Below are positions 48,460 to 62,088 of a stretch of 64,000 nt of DNA, in pieces (position 1 is the stretch's first letter; each line of letters opens with the position of its first letter). The translations under genes were made by a program, and so were the position numbers. This DNA comes from Ichthyophthirius multifiliis. Taxonomy: Eukaryota > Ciliophora > Oligohymenophorea > Hymenostomatida. The notes under the pieces are model-generated. The model was not told the origin of the DNA, did no database searches, and saw only the letters and a list, made by a program, of their open reading frames with translations. The stretch is from contig NW_004086293.1 of the NCBI RefSeq assembly GCF_000220395.1, positions 46,317 to 110,316 on the forward strand. The letters run 5' to 3'.

Positions 48460-50195
48460 ATATTTAAAATTATTTAGAATTAGTTTTTTATTTTTATAAA
48501 TGAATTTTATTATTTATTTAATCGATTATAAAAATAATATTTAATATTAGAAAATTTGCATAAAATTACAAAAAATATATAAATATATATAAAATATATA
48601 TATATATAGATATGAATATATATATAAATAAATTTATTAAAAATATATATAATATTATGATTTTATATTATAACAATTTTATTTTTATTTTTTTTAATAA
48701 TATTCTTCAATATTATATTAATGCAGATTTAATATAAAATTTTATAAATTATTTTTATTCTTTCCATCATATTAAATATATTAACAAATAAAATAGTTAT
48801 TTTAATGATTTGTATTATTTTAAATTCATAGCATAATTTTTTATTTTTTTATAAATTTAACTTTATATAGTATTTTATAGCAAGTTATTTGTTTCATTTA
48901 TTTTGAAATTCTTTTCTGTATAAATAATTTATTTAATAAATAAAAGATAATCTAATTAATTAGTTTTTACAAACAAATTATCTTTTATTTATTTTCTTAA
49001 ATATAATAAATAAACTACTTTATTTTTAGGTTTAAAATCTTATTATTTTGTTAATTTTTTTTATGTTTTTTATAGTTTTATTTATAAACTCAATAAAAAA
49101 ATAAAAAATGAACAATGACTATTTTGATTTTTTTATTGGAGTTTTTTGTTTAAAATATGATAATATTAACAAATATTTTTTTTCTGTAATATTTTCAATC
49201 AAAATTTTATAAAATATAAATTATCTTTAAAAATATATTGAAAAACAATGATAAAATATTTGAATTATATTCTAAATTTAATTTACTGAGAACTAATTAA
49301 AAGTATATTTTTTAATAAAAACAAATTTTTAAATAAAATGGTTATTAGTAATATTTATATTAAAATCTAAATTATTAATTTATTAATAATTTTTTTAATT
49401 CAAATTATTATTTTTTAAGAAAAAAATAAATAAAAAAATTACATATTTTCTTCAATAAAATAATAATCAAATAAATATTTTACAAAAAAATCTAAAAACA
49501 TATTTAAAATTTAGCATTTTAATAGTTTTTAAATTAAAAAATGATTTTTATATCTATTTTTTATTTTTAATTATACTGATTTTTAATATTATTCTAATCA
49601 ATATAATTTCGTTTCAGTTAAATATTTATTATTTAATTTTTTTAATGAAATTAATAATTATATAATTATTTTTCTAATTTTTATTAAGTTTTTTTTTTTT
49701 ATATGTCTATTGTTATAAAAACAAATTTGTAATATATTTTTTATTAAATTTTTAAAGTTATTACTATATCATCTGGTTTAGTATTAATTTTTTGACGTAA
49801 TTCGATATTATTTATTTAATTATTTTTTTGTTAATATCATATTTAATATGGATGATTTAAATATATTTTTTTATTTAACTAATGTATTAAAATCATGTAA
49901 TTAATAATTATTTCCTTATAAATTTTTTATTATTCAAAATGAATTAAGGAAATTTATCAATAATTTTTTTTTTGCTTTAATATATTAATAACTAAAAATT
50001 ATTATATATATATATTTTTTTATTATTTATTTTAAATTATAGACTAAAATTAAGTTTTTATAATATTTATAATATTTAATAACACAATTAAAATTATTAT
50101 ATTATTAATAATTAATAAAAGATATTATATATTATTTTTGTAATAATAATAATAAAAAAATTTAAATTAAAAATAAAATAAATAAAAACCATTAT
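48460..50195. other. gene-poor A/T stretch, 1.7 kb
   Basis: Long A/T homopolymers and TA tracts on both strands. No coding composition or RNA gene recognised; it contains the 3' end of the Kelch gene and the promoter of PIG-S. Confidence 0.5.
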
Positions 50196-51763
50196 ATGAA
50201 GAGAAAAGATATAGGAATTCTAAATTACAGTCTATTTTTTATTATTATGGGCTTTGCTTGGTATATGACTGTTATGTATGACACAAATCAAAAATTACCA
50301 AAAGAGGAATTATTATAACTAGAATACGAAATAAATAAAAGATTAAATTATACAATTAGTTTTGATTTAAATGTTTTTAAATAAAAATAAGATATTATGA
50401 AAGAAAATATAATAACCATATTTGAGAGATGTAAAACATAAATATGATTAATAAATATTTATATATATTAAAAAAGAATTTTTCATTTAATTTGAAAAAA
50501 GTGAGAATAGTTTTCATATAGAATTTCTATGTTAAGATTCTAAATAGGAAATACAATTTAAAGCAATAAACTAACTATAATTTTATGTAGGAAATGCATG
50601 CGATGAAGTTGAAAAGCAAAAACTATTAGAATTAAGAAGAGTTATATTATTTTATCATGATTATTCTTATTTGAATAGATATAGTATTAAAGATTTATTT
50701 TTTAATATCTATTTTTATGAAACATCTTCATAAAATTATTCTAAAGATAAATTTGATTAATTAAAAAACGATATTGCTTAATAAATATTAAAATTTAATT
50801 CAGCTTTAAATTTATAAAAAAAATAATTAAGAATTAATTTTAAAGTATATATAATTTTTTTTTTTAAAAAAATAAATAAATAGAATATCTAAAAAGGGGA
50901 ATTCGAAGATATATAAATAAAAAAATAAGAAATAGAATTAACCGAATGTGTAAAATTAAATTAGAATTTATTAGGAAATTATTAAAATCGTATAAATTTC
51001 AAAGACTATGTAAGTAGATAAATAATCATTTTCTTAAATGAATAAGATCTACTTTTAGTTGATAATTAATAAGGCAATTAAGGTCAATTTTTTAATTATT
51101 AAGATAATTATTTTATAAGTTGGAATGTAAATAATATTCAGAAAGCTATTTTTAATAAAGTTTTAATCGAATTTTATGATTTGAATACATTTATTTAACT
51201 ATAAGATACATTAAATAATATTCAATTTAAGTTTGATTTAAACGTTTTGTCTTTCTTTTTTACTAAAAGAGAAGTTGTTACTACTTTTTAATCTATTGCT
51301 TAACAAATTAGAACTTTAAAACACTTAGAAACTGCTAAAACTACCATGTTTACAAAAGAAAATATAGTACTTATCAATTAATGGATTACTTAAAGTTAAG
51401 AAATAATAAATTTGGTTGATAAAAATATATTTAATTAAGCTTTACTTGTGTCATTTCATTAGGAAAATTTAGATAATTAAAGTGAAGTTGGTATTACTAA
51501 TTCTGATATTTCTGATTAATATAAGTATTTTATTTCTGTTTTATTTTAATTATATATTTTTTTTTTTTATAGAATGGGAGTTTACTTGCCTATTTTGATA
51601 CCTTTATTATATCCTTTTATTTTAGGTTTGATTTAGGTATTTAATATTTTTATTTTTTTTAATATTTTATATATATATTTTTGGTTAAAAAAAATAGAAA
51701 CTTAAATAATTAAAAAAAAAAGCAAAAAACATAAATAAAGAATTAAAGTAAAAAACAGATTGA
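50196..51763 (+). CDS. PIGS: GPI transamidase component PIG-S
   Basis: ER-membrane subunit of the GPI transamidase that attaches GPI anchors, important in ciliates whose surface antigens are GPI-linked. Five exons give 457 residues (introns 50431-50476, 50845-50883, 51525-51572, 51637-51697; exact multiple of three). Layout fits PIG-S: a short cytosolic start, one N-terminal span (YSLFFIIMGFAWYMTVMYD) followed by TNQKLPKEEL, a large lumenal domain, and a C-terminal span. The lumenal domain includes DLNVLSFFFTKREVVTTFQS and helical QIRTLKHLETAKTTMFTKEN. The last span has the family's YxPLxxP motif (MGVYLPILIPLLYPFILGLI). The basic tail KLKQLKKKAKNINKELKQKT faces the cytosol. Overall shorter than animal PIG-S. 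Assignment rests on topology and the C-terminal motifs. Confidence 0.78.
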
Positions 51764-51986
51764 TTATTTTTATTTTTCAAAAAAAGACTTATTTTTTTTT
51801 TTTTTCTGTTAACAAAAAATAATAATTTAAACTAAAAAAAATAATATTTTGAGTTTAATAAAATTTTAAAATAAACCAATAAATTATTATATGTTAAAAT
51901 TTTAGAAAATAAAGAAGATTTGATTTTAATAAAATCATTTCTATGAAAAACAAATTTTAAATAAAAATAATTATTTTTCTTTTAAT

Positions 51987-53000
51987 ATGAATGATTTTCA
52001 AAAAATATTAAATTATCTATGTATTTATCAAACAAAAAATTATATATTTGATAAATAAATATATTATTATAAATATTAAAAATAAATAAAAAAAGCAGAT
52101 TATTTTTAAGGATTCAGATAAATATTTAAATTACGATGATTATTTAGATAATAGTACATTTTAAATCCAAAAATCTGAATATTTAGTATTATAAGTAAAA
52201 AAGTATGATAATAACCAAATTAAATAAACATACGAAGAAGGATAACGAAAGAAATCGTTTTGCTAGTAAATATAAAGAACCTTTACATTTAATTAACAAA
52301 ATATTCACAAATATTTTACAAAGCAGTATAATAATAATATAATTTAAAAGTATATTATTCTTATTCTATTAATATAAATTTAATAAATATTAAAAGGTCT
52401 AATTAAGATATAATTTAAAAATATTAATCCAATAATTTTACAATAAGATATTATATAAACTAAAAAAATACCTATAAGATTTTAAAATTGTATTTATAAG
52501 ATTTTTAAATTACGATTTTTATTTTTTTGTAATTTAATAGAGATAAAGGTAAAGTGAATTAATATAATAGAAATTTCTTAAAATTAAGGAAGTAAATTGT
52601 TTTTTTAAGATATTATATGTATTTTTAATTTTAGTTTAGCTATTATAATTTTTTGTTTCATAACACTAAGATGTTTATTAATATATTTTCTTATGTGTTT
52701 TTTATTCTAAAGTATTTAATTTGAAAAAGAATAATTAAAAAATTCGAATAAATTATTTGGTTTTAAAATAAACTTGGAAAATTTAATTAAACTTCTATTT
52801 AAAATTAAAACTATTTGTCAGTTGTTTTGCTTTTTATGGCATGGATTGGATTGGCTGTTTATAAAATTCTGAAAAAAGAAAATATATAATAGCTCAATTT
52901 CAAATTATCATATTAATTATGTTGTGTTTAATAAATAAATTTTTATTATATGATATTAAACCTTAAAATTAAATGAACTTTTTTTATCGTAAAAAATTAT
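51987..53000 (+). CDS. possible membrane-protein gene, model unresolved
   Basis: Plus-strand segments with good codon use: MNDFQKILNYLCIYQTKNYI from 51987, then (one base out of frame, after an A7 run near 52093) DSDKYLNYDDYLDNSTFQIQ and RKKSFCQQIQRTFTFNQQNI, open to TGA at 52555. A further stretch from about 52630 has a hydrophobic span (LAIIIFCFITLRCLLIYFL) and ends near 52890 with VVLLFMAWIGLAVYKILKKE. Whether these belong to one gene I cannot say; splice sites between them are not convincing. No family recognised. Could be a gene carrying sequence errors, or a relic. Confidence 0.35.
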
Positions 53001-53079
53001 GTTTTTTACAGATGATGTAAAAAGCTTATTTATTTAATTCTATATAATATATATAAAGTATTTTTTTTTTTATTATCGT

Positions 53080-54440
53080 AAAATGGAAAAATAATATTAT
53101 AAAATTAATATTAAATAAAAGACTAATTTTTAAATATTAGAACAAAAAAGAAAGCTTTGGCGAATATTTGTTTTTAAAAGTAAATTTTATATTCTAATCT
53201 AAAATTTCGTCTGAATTTTGTAGAATTTATAAGGTTAAAAGGTAAGAATTTTTAACAAAATAAGATTATGAGAATTTTTAGATGTTAAAAAAAGAATCTA
53301 TTACTATAAAATAAATTTTAAATGTATGAAAACAGAATGCTATTAATATAAAGGAGAATCATATTTCTTAAGAATTTCCAAAAACTCATTACTCATTAAG
53401 TTCTTTCGAAATCTATAATTATTTTGAAGTATAATTTTTCTAAACCAGTTACTAAAAGATAATTTGTAGATAGAAAAAAATAATGACAAAAAAACATTTA
53501 TATTGTTATGAGATTTCATATATAATAATATTTATAATGAAAATATTACTTTTTAACATTTAAAAAAAAAAAAAATCTTAATCTATAAATAAAAAATGGG
53601 GAGAAAAAAATTAATTATAAGTTTTTTTTTAAAAAAAAATTATAGGAAAAATAAAAAAACATAATATGTATTTTTCTATATAAAAAACAATATAACTTTG
53701 TATCTTTCTTTTATAAAAAAAAATTAATTTAAGAGAAGAAAAAAAAAATATCTTAAAATACGTAATAACAAAAAATGGAAATATCGGGAATAAAATCAAA
53801 AGAAGAATAAATAAATATAATACATAAAATTTAAGAAAATTAAATATTTTTAATCTAAATAGCATTTACCTGAAAATTTTTATATTAAAATAAATAATTA
53901 AATAGATTTTTAAAAAGAAGAACATCATAAAGCTAGTAATAGTAAATACAAACTGAATTAAATGAATTTGATAAATAATTTGTTAGATTGAAAAAAGGTA
54001 AATAATTAAAGTGGTATTAATAAAATAGAAAAAATACTTTTATTTTGTTATATTATTAAACCTGTAAATATATATATAAACCTTTAAGTATATATAATTA
54101 TTTCTTAAAAAAAAAAAAAAAAGAATAGATAAATAGTTTTTCGCCTAAAAATTATAACAACTTTTATTTCAAAAGAAAATGTTTTTTTTCTAATTCTTTT
54201 ATGAAAAGCTTATAAAGTAATAAAGTTTAAATTAAAAAATTAGTGATTCTAGCTTTTTATTTATTTTGAAAATAATTTTTTATTGAAAAATTAAATATTT
54301 CAAATTATCAGATCAAAGACGTATTCTGGGCGATTTTAAACTTGCCAAATAGTTAAATAAAAGAAACTTTATTTAAAATTAAAACCCTAATTTTCTATAA
54401 TAAGAGAGAAATATAAAATACAGATAATACAGATGAATTT
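53080..54440 (+). pseudogene. coding-like fragments, unresolved
   Basis: Scattered plus-strand pieces read like protein, for example NAINIKENHISQEFPKTHYS near 53340 and YQIKDVFWAILNLPNSQIKE near 54310, but they lie in different frames with TGA between them and no reliable introns. The second piece is antisense-adjacent to the 3' end of the minus-strand membrane-protein gene. The minus-strand frame at 53629-53865 is T-rich shadow. Probably a decayed gene; identity unknown. Confidence 0.3.
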
Positions 54441-54507
54441 GAATGCTTATATAAAAATTTTTTAATAAAATTTATTTTTATTGAAAAAAAAAAAATATTT
54501 TTAATGT

Positions 54508-56722
54508 TCATTATTATATTAAAAGTAATTATACATTTAGATTAAGTAAGGTTTTTTATATTTACTTTTAAATAAAAAAATATTTTTATTAATTTTAATC
54601 AACTTCCTAGTTACAAATTTCTTAAAAAAGTAAATATAATTATAGAAGTTATTTATTTAGAAAATCCACTTCCATTTTCAAAAATAATATAATAAAAGTA
54701 AATAGGAATTAAAGCATCCTTTTTATTATATTGATATATATAAATATCTTTAATTATATATACTATTAATTAAATATTACCCTTAAAAAAAAAGCAAAAT
54801 TTTATATTTTTTTGTTAGAAGATAAATTAATACCAATAAAAAAGCAAGTTATTACAATAAAGATTTCAAAACTATTAATTTATTAAAAACTGTTATTTTA
54901 TTAAATGAATAAAGGTAATAAATTAGAAAATAAATTTTGTTTCCAGATAATTTTATTTTATAAAGTAAATATTATGTTAAATAAAAAGTTGTTAAAAAAG
55001 TTTTAACATAAATATTTTATTATGAAAAATACATTTAAATATCTTATTTATCTATAATTAATAATCATTTCGTCAAATATCCAAATATTTTAATTAAAAA
55101 TTAAAATGCAGCATATAAAACTTTTTCTTTTTTTTATTTTTGTATTTCTTTATAATATTTTTGTATTTATAATATTTTACGTATTAGAATTCATATAAAA
55201 TATAGTAAATAATGAATATAATATTAAAAAAATCTAATAGTTAATTTGCTTTAAAACATTTTTTAGCAAATTGTCTTAATACCAAAATATTTTAGTGAAA
55301 TTTTAATTCTAAAATGTAAAAATAATAAATATAAAAATAATATTTTTTACAATTAATTCATATATCAAATTTTGTTCTATATATGTGATTTGTTTAGTAG
55401 TATAATAAAGTTTTTAATTTAAATAATTACTAATAGAATATGAAATTTTCATCAATATTATAATTTCAAGGTTTAAAATAAAATAATAAAAAACAAATTC
55501 TTAAATAATTTAGTTTAAAAAAAATCCAGAATATTCAATATAAGCTTCAATGTTAATAATAAGCATAAAAATTACTAAAAGATTTCCTATTAAAAAAAAG
55601 AAAGGGAAAAAGGTTGTAAAAATAAGACCCTAATGTTCTATTTAAAAAAACATAGAAATTCCAAAGAAGAAAAGCACATAAAATATTATTTTTCCGAGAA
55701 AAAAAAAATTATAATCCTCAACAAATATTAAATATTTAACAAATTCATTAAAAAAAATAATACTTATAATTAAAATAACCCTTTCAATTATATAATTGAA
55801 TTATATAAGTATATAAAGGAGTAAAATCCATATTAATAATGCAAAACTATAATTAAGAGAAAATATATTAAATAATATATTTATTCCAGAATATTTGAAC
55901 TATTATTTTTTATCAATTTCTTAATCGAAAATAGGATAAATAAAATAAATATCAATTAAATAAAACTAAAGTTATTAAAAATCTGAACTTTATATGTTTA
56001 TTTTTAAAAATAATTTCGAAAATGCTAAATATAGTATATATGCGCACCAATGAAGTTATGAGAGTCTTTTATTAAGTAATAATTTTTCATCTTATTCTTT
56101 TATATTTATTATAAAAGACTATTTCTATTCAATTTAATTCTCTTTTTAGTTTAATTAATATAATTTTATGATATTATATGAGTTTAGTATTTGTAATAGA
56201 AACATGAATAATACCAAAAATACTAAAAAATATGATTCTATTAATGCTTTTTTCGAAAACAATAATACCTTTTATTTATATTTATATTAATTTATTTTTG
56301 CAATAAATAAGCTATTAAATTTTTATATTATTATTTACTTTTATTAATAAAAAGTAAATGAAAACAAATAAATTTATTGCTTGAGAAAGTTATAAATTAT
56401 TGCTTGTATAAATATTATGTTTAAATTTATCATATAAATGAGTGAAAAAGTCTGAAATGTCATTCTCTAATAATGCTGTTTAAATAATTAAATCAACTAT
56501 AGTTATTAAAATGTAAAAAATGGTCTTTTAAACTATCTATTATTTTTTTTTTTAATATGATTTTTATTTTTTGTGTTTTATGATGTATTTTTAAATAGTT
56601 TTTTTTTTTTTTTTTTAAAAAAAAAAATAAAGTTTAAATTATTTTACTTCTAAATTTAAAATAAAATAATATTCAATTAATCTAAAGATTGTACATGAAA
56701 TAAATATTACAATCCATTCCAT
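54508..56722 (-). CDS. large polytopic membrane protein
   Basis: Exon 1 (56648-56722) encodes MEWIVIFISCTIFRLIEYYF, joined through a 172-nt GT-AG intron to a frame that stays open for about 655 codons to TGA at 54508. Ten or more hydrophobic spans are visible, for example ESYFLVFLVLFMFLLQIL, YSFALLIWILLLYILIQF, RVILIISIIFFNEFVKYLIF, GLIFTTFFPFFFLIGNLLVI and LQFLFTFIILFLKMEVDFL. Polar loops are Q/N/K-rich. An A/T-only 63-nt GT-AG segment within 54714-54790 is a probable in-frame intron. I checked the frame line by line across the poly-T regions and it holds without edits, unlike several other genes here. Family not recognised; a transporter or channel is plausible. Confidence 0.55.
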
Positions 56723-58362
56723 AATATAAATATAATTAGTTTTTTTTTAGTTAGTATTATATTATTTATTTAATTAAATATTTAGCTTTTTTATATTTTA
56801 AAAAAAATAAATAAATAAAAATCTTTATTTATTTCAAACACAAATTAAAAAGCATTAACTTAATAATTAAATATATATTAAAAAAAAATTATTTAATAAT
56901 TAATTTTCTAGAAAACAATTTTATTACTAAAATTATAGATTTTGTTAATTTTTTAAATTATTTTATTAAAAATAATATACTTTAAATAATATTTAAATAT
57001 AAAATTATTGAAAATTTTTTTGATTGAATAAAAAATATTTGATTTATAATAATTTAAATAAAGATAATAAATTAAATTAACTTAATAAAAAAAAAAATTA
57101 ATATTAAATTTTTTAAGATATCTTTAATATTTTAAAAACGAAAATATTAATAATTATCCAAAAAACCTTAATCATATAAACTAAGTATTTTAATTAACAT
57201 ATTATTATAAAAAATGTAATTATTTTATAAAAATAAAGTTAATTTATATTAAAATTTATATATAAAAAGATATAAATAAAAATAAAACTAAAATAATTTT
57301 TTATCTTTTGTTTTTAGATAAAAATAATTTAATTATATAATTTATATATATTTTAATAGCTAAATGATACATATTGATTATTTTGTTATAAAATCTATAT
57401 TTATCTAATTTATGAAAATATTATAATAAAACAAACAAATTTATTACACACATTAAAAAAGAAATTTTAATAAGTATTAAAATTGATATAAATTATTTTA
57501 CTTATTAAAATTATTTTGTTATATATATATTTTTAGAACATAATTTTTATAAAAGCAGATTTTTATATTAAAACTTCATTAAAAAATCTTTTAAAAGTTT
57601 ATTAAATAATTTTAATTTACTTTTAGTATCACATAATATTGTGACGATACAAAAAAAGTAATTAAAATCTTAAAATTATTTTTATTTAAAAAAACACAGT
57701 ATTTTAAAAGAAATTTTATAGATATAAATTTTTATTTGAAAGCCACAAACCTATATGTAATTTTATCGTATAATATGTATAACATAGTAAATTTTCTTTT
57801 TTGATAAATTCATTAAATAATTTACAATACACTTATTTGTATATGTATAATAAAATATCTTTATATTTATTTTAATTATTACTTACTTATTAATATTTGT
57901 TTTTGTTTGTAATAAATACTTAATTATTATAAAAAAAAGAAAGGAAAAGGCTTTTTTGTTTTTTTATTAATATTTTTTTAAAAAAATTATAAATAATAAT
58001 TATAATATAATTTATTCAAAATAATCAAAACAATAATTACATACAGATTATATGCATATTTAAATAAATTAAATTAATTATAAAATTATCCTATTCTATT
58101 CAATAATTTATATATAATATTAAAACTATGTTTCTTAATATATATATATATATAATTTTTTTTAATTTAATTACTTAATTTAATATTATTATTTTTTTTT
58201 AATTTATTTCCTATATATTACTATTTATATTGTCTAATAATAATAGATAATTAAATAAGTATTAATAATAAGATTAAGTACAAAATAATAATAATATTAA
58301 AATATTGAATATATTTAAAATAATATTTTTAATTTAATTTTATTTAACAACTTATAATTTAA
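56723..58362. other. gene-poor A/T stretch, 1.6 kb
   Basis: Low-complexity A/T on both strands. One short G/C-bearing spot (AGAAAGGAAAAGGC near 57939) stands alone. No gene or RNA recognised. Confidence 0.5.
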
Positions 58363-59532
58363 TCAATTTTTTTCTAATAAATAGTTTTAAAAATTGCTAT
58401 TATTGAATTAATAGAGTATTTTTTCAAGTTCATTATCTTCTTTTTACAACTTTTCTAAAACATTTTGATTGAATTCTACAGTGTTTTTATAATTTTGCTC
58501 TTTTAAATTTAGTTCTTCTTTTAAATCTTAAATAGTTTTTCCAAGTTCATCGATTTATTCCTAATTAACAAATAACTATTCTTTTATAAAAAATTAAATT
58601 AATATAAATATAATCTATTATTAAAATTATATATTTAATTACATTATAAAGAGTTTATTTATTTATCGATTTAATCATCCTAAGATTATTTTTGAATAAG
58701 TCTTTAATTTTAAATATCAATTTCGTTTTAATAATTATCATTAACAGTTTAAAGTTAATTAATTTAATCATTTTTATTAATTTCCTCAATTATATTAACT
58801 AGAGCTTAAAATACCTACTAAAGTATTGCTTAATTAGAAAATTTTTAAAGGAAAAGAGAATTAAACAGGCTATCTACAATAATTAAAGACTAATTATTTC
58901 CGAATTTTTTCTATTGTTTAATTTATTTGAGTTTAGTTAAAATTTTTCCTTTTTTTTAATTATATGACATATTATCAAATTTATTTTCTTAAACAATTTA
59001 ATTTAATAATTCTAAAATTTGATTTATTTATTCATTAAAAAGTGTTTGTTTTTCCTTAATCTCATTTTATTATTCTTTTATTTAATTTATTTTCTCTTAT
59101 AAATCGTCTATGCTTTGTTTTAATTATTTTATTAGATTTTAATTTTATTGTTTTTGTTAGTTTAACATTTATAATTGATCTTATAAATTTAATATTTAAT
59201 TTATTTCTATTTATAGTTTTTAGTCTTGTATATTGCTTAATTATTTTTTTAATTTTTTTAACTTTATTTCTAATTCTTATTCTTGTTTTTCATATAATTT
59301 TATTTTTGTTTCTAACTCATATTCAATATCTTACTTTAATTCCATTATTTAATCTATTAGTGTTTTATTATGTTTTCGTTTTAAGATATCTTTATAAATA
59401 TAACAAGTTATCAATTACTTTACCCCATTTACTTTAGGCTATCTTCTAATATTAGGAATCAAAATATTTAATAGAATAACAATTTATATTTATAATAAGG
59501 AAAAAAAGTATAAAATATAATATCTATTTCAT
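58363..59532 (-). CDS. secreted coiled-coil protein, granule-lattice/trichocyst-matrix-like
   Basis: A signal peptide (MKQILYFILFFLIININCYS) is followed by QKIAQSKWGKVIDNLLYLQ and then long coiled coil: ELETKIKLYEKQEQELEIKL, QIEINQILNLQDQLQMLNQQ, LFNEQINQILELLNQIVQEN. A small globular middle (SLIIVDSLFNSLFLQKFSNQ, ILQQVFQALVNIIEEIN) leads to a second coil (IDELGKTIQDLKEELNLKEQ) and ends NNSNFQNYLLEKN. Signal peptide plus two coils around a small Phe/Leu core is the layout of ciliate dense-core-granule matrix proteins (Tetrahymena Grl, Paramecium TMP). If so it would be stored in mucocysts. Intron 58581-58642. The frame changes by one base between about 59345 and 59400 and I found no intron to explain it, so an error or a missed short exon is likely there. 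Confidence 0.62.
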
Positions 59533-59968
59533 TAAACCTTAATATAAAAATTAAAAAACATAAATATTTTTTTTTACTTACTTTTCCTTTATTAGTATAT
59601 ATGTTTTTATAAAAATTATATTAATATATATATATATTTTTATTTTTTTCTTTGTATATATATTTATTAATAATAAAAAATATATTTCAAATAAAAAATA
59701 AAAAACTCCGTTTTAAGATCGTTTTTGCTTATTTTTGTTTATTATTTTTGATAAATGAAAAAATAAATAAATTAAAATATGTTAAAAAAATAATATTTTT
59801 TTTTTAAAAAAGATAATATTTAATATTCAAAAATTATAAAAATCCTTAAATTAATATATAAAAATTCAAATTCAAATTAATATTAATATAATTTTTATAA
59901 ACATATATATATATATACATATATTTTTTTTTATATTATTATTTTTTTTTTAAAAAAAAAACTTATCT

Positions 59969-61736
59969 TCATTCAATTTATATAGTAAAATCTTATTTAT
60001 CATTAAAAAGTTTAAGTTACTTTTCATTTGCTAAATGCAGTATTGTAAGGAAATAAGTTTAAATGGAGACATTTTGATTATTTTTCAAAAGAATATCTGA
60101 AAATTTAACATCATTTTAATTGCTTTATTAAATGTTATTCCAGACACTATTTTTAAGTTATGAAATTTTAACTGATTAAAAAGTCTCATTAGATTTTAAA
60201 TAATGAAAATTTTAACTATTATTATTATTTTAAGTATTAAATGTATAATTATCTATGTCATTAAAAAATTCATCTTATTAAAATGATTAGTTATTTTCAT
60301 TTTATAAGAATTATTTTTAAGGATTTTAAGAATTTTTTTTATTGGATAAAAAATCAAATTTTATATCAAAATCTTTTCCATTTAAATGATTATGGATAAT
60401 TTTTTCAGAAAAAATAATTTCTTTTTTTAATTTTTAGCCGAAAATTTCCCGAATATTTTCTTTTTGGCTAAAATCAAATTAAATTTTATTTTCTTATTTA
60501 ATATTTTTAAATTCTAATTCTATTTCTTTTTTGGAATTATTGAATTTATTTTATTTATTTTGAAACAAATTTTTATTTTTCATAAAAAATTCTTACTAAT
60601 TTATACCTCCTTTTATTAAATTTATACCTGTTCCCATTTAAATAATCTAATTTTATAAACTAAAAATATCAAATATATCTTTATTTTCATTAAAGTCTTC
60701 TTTTTAAGATTTTAAATCATCAAAAAAACTCATATTATTATTAATTTCTGAATAAATATTAATATTTTCATCTTAGAAATCATTATATTAATTTTCTTAA
60801 TTAAATAGCTATTTTTCCAAAAAATCTTAATCAATATTTTCTTCTAATAAAATTTATTATATCTACTATGGAATAAGTGAATTCTTTCTATTTTTTTTTT
60901 CAAAAAAATCAATTTTTGGTAAATTTTCCAAACTATAATTAGCTTTAGTCTATATTTATTTTTACTCGAAATTTCTTATTTAAAAATCTAATTCAAACTA
61001 AAGATCTTTCCCTAATCTAACTTTATTCAAAAGAAGTCCTTCAGAATCACTTTTGTCAAAAATACGTTATATTTTTTCAAATAAAGGCTCTGTTTCAAAT
61101 ACTAAATCATATTGATCAATTGTTATTTTATCAATTTCATTTAATACAGTATTATTTCCTAAACTTGAGTTTTTATGGGAAATTTGTTACATTTTTTTTA
61201 CCATATTTGATTGCGTATCTTAATATTTATCTTCATTATTTTCAAATTCATTATTAGCATTATCTGTTAAATTTCGCTAAAATAAATTTAATACATTTAT
61301 TGAGTCTTTTGATAATTTATCGACTTTATAACTATATAAACGAGATATTGTTTCTATTATGATACTTGAAGATTTCCAATCATATAAATATGAAGATAAT
61401 TCTTATTCGAAATTATAATCGAATGCATTATCTGGTTTTATTTTCTTTATTTTTTTATTTTTTTTTAATTTTTTTTATTTTTACATTTTTTTGTAATTAT
61501 TAATATATTTTTAAACATTTATCCAATATTTATAATTCTTATTCACTTAATTATCTTAATTCTTATGAAAAATAATATTTGCGAAAAGGTTAATCATCTT
61601 ATTCGTCTTCATTGTCAGAATATAAAACTAAATTAGTTAATTATGTTTATGACATATTAGATTATAATGTATTTTCTAAAGTTAGTTCTTTTTCTGATTT
61701 CAAATCATCAAAATATTTGTATTTTCTTGTATTCAT
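59969..61736 (-). CDS. NCAPH: condensin complex subunit 2, CAP-H/Barren (kleisin)
   Basis: The kleisin that bridges the SMC2-SMC4 heads in condensin I and compacts chromosomes. Two exons (intron 61445-61484, 40 nt, A/T-only apart from its splice-site Gs) give 575 residues, exactly in frame. Near residue 120-150 the Barren signature is clear: FEQELSSYLYDWKSSSIIIE, then TISRLYSYKVDKLSKDSINV (Barren: NWQxASCTLDASAKIYxxRVDxVxxDxY). A long acidic Asp/Asn/Gln-rich middle follows. The C-terminal winged helix contains VKFSDILLKNNQNVSIQTYF and TILHLANEKQLKLF, matching the FxCLLHLANExNL motif of CAP-H; it ends FTIQIE. The N-terminus begins MNTRKYKYFDDLKSEKELTL and has a PFRKYYFSQELRQLSEQE helix. Highly relevant in ciliates, which divide mitotic micronuclei and amitotic macronuclei. 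Confidence 0.88.
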
Positions 61737-62088
61737 TAAATTAATTATTTTTATTTCGATATAAAAAAATTTTATATTTATATCAATTTTAAATTTTGAA
61801 AAAAAAAAAAAAATTTTAAATTACTAATACAAAATTATAAAATGATATAAAGAAAATGAAACATATTAAAAAATATATTAAATTAAATATGCTAATATAA
61901 AATATTAAAAATAAAATATAAATAAAAATATAGTATATATATTAAAATGAGAAATATATAAATATATATAAAAAATAAAAATTTAAAAATGTAAAATTGT
62001 ATTTATATTTTTATATATATTAATAATTATATATATATATAAATATATATTATATATAAATATATATAAATCCTTTATATATATTATT

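Noticed and set aside
53629-53865. Minus-strand frame of 78 codons, strongly hydrophobic.
   Set aside because: Simple T-rich sequence without varied codon use; no support as a membrane protein.
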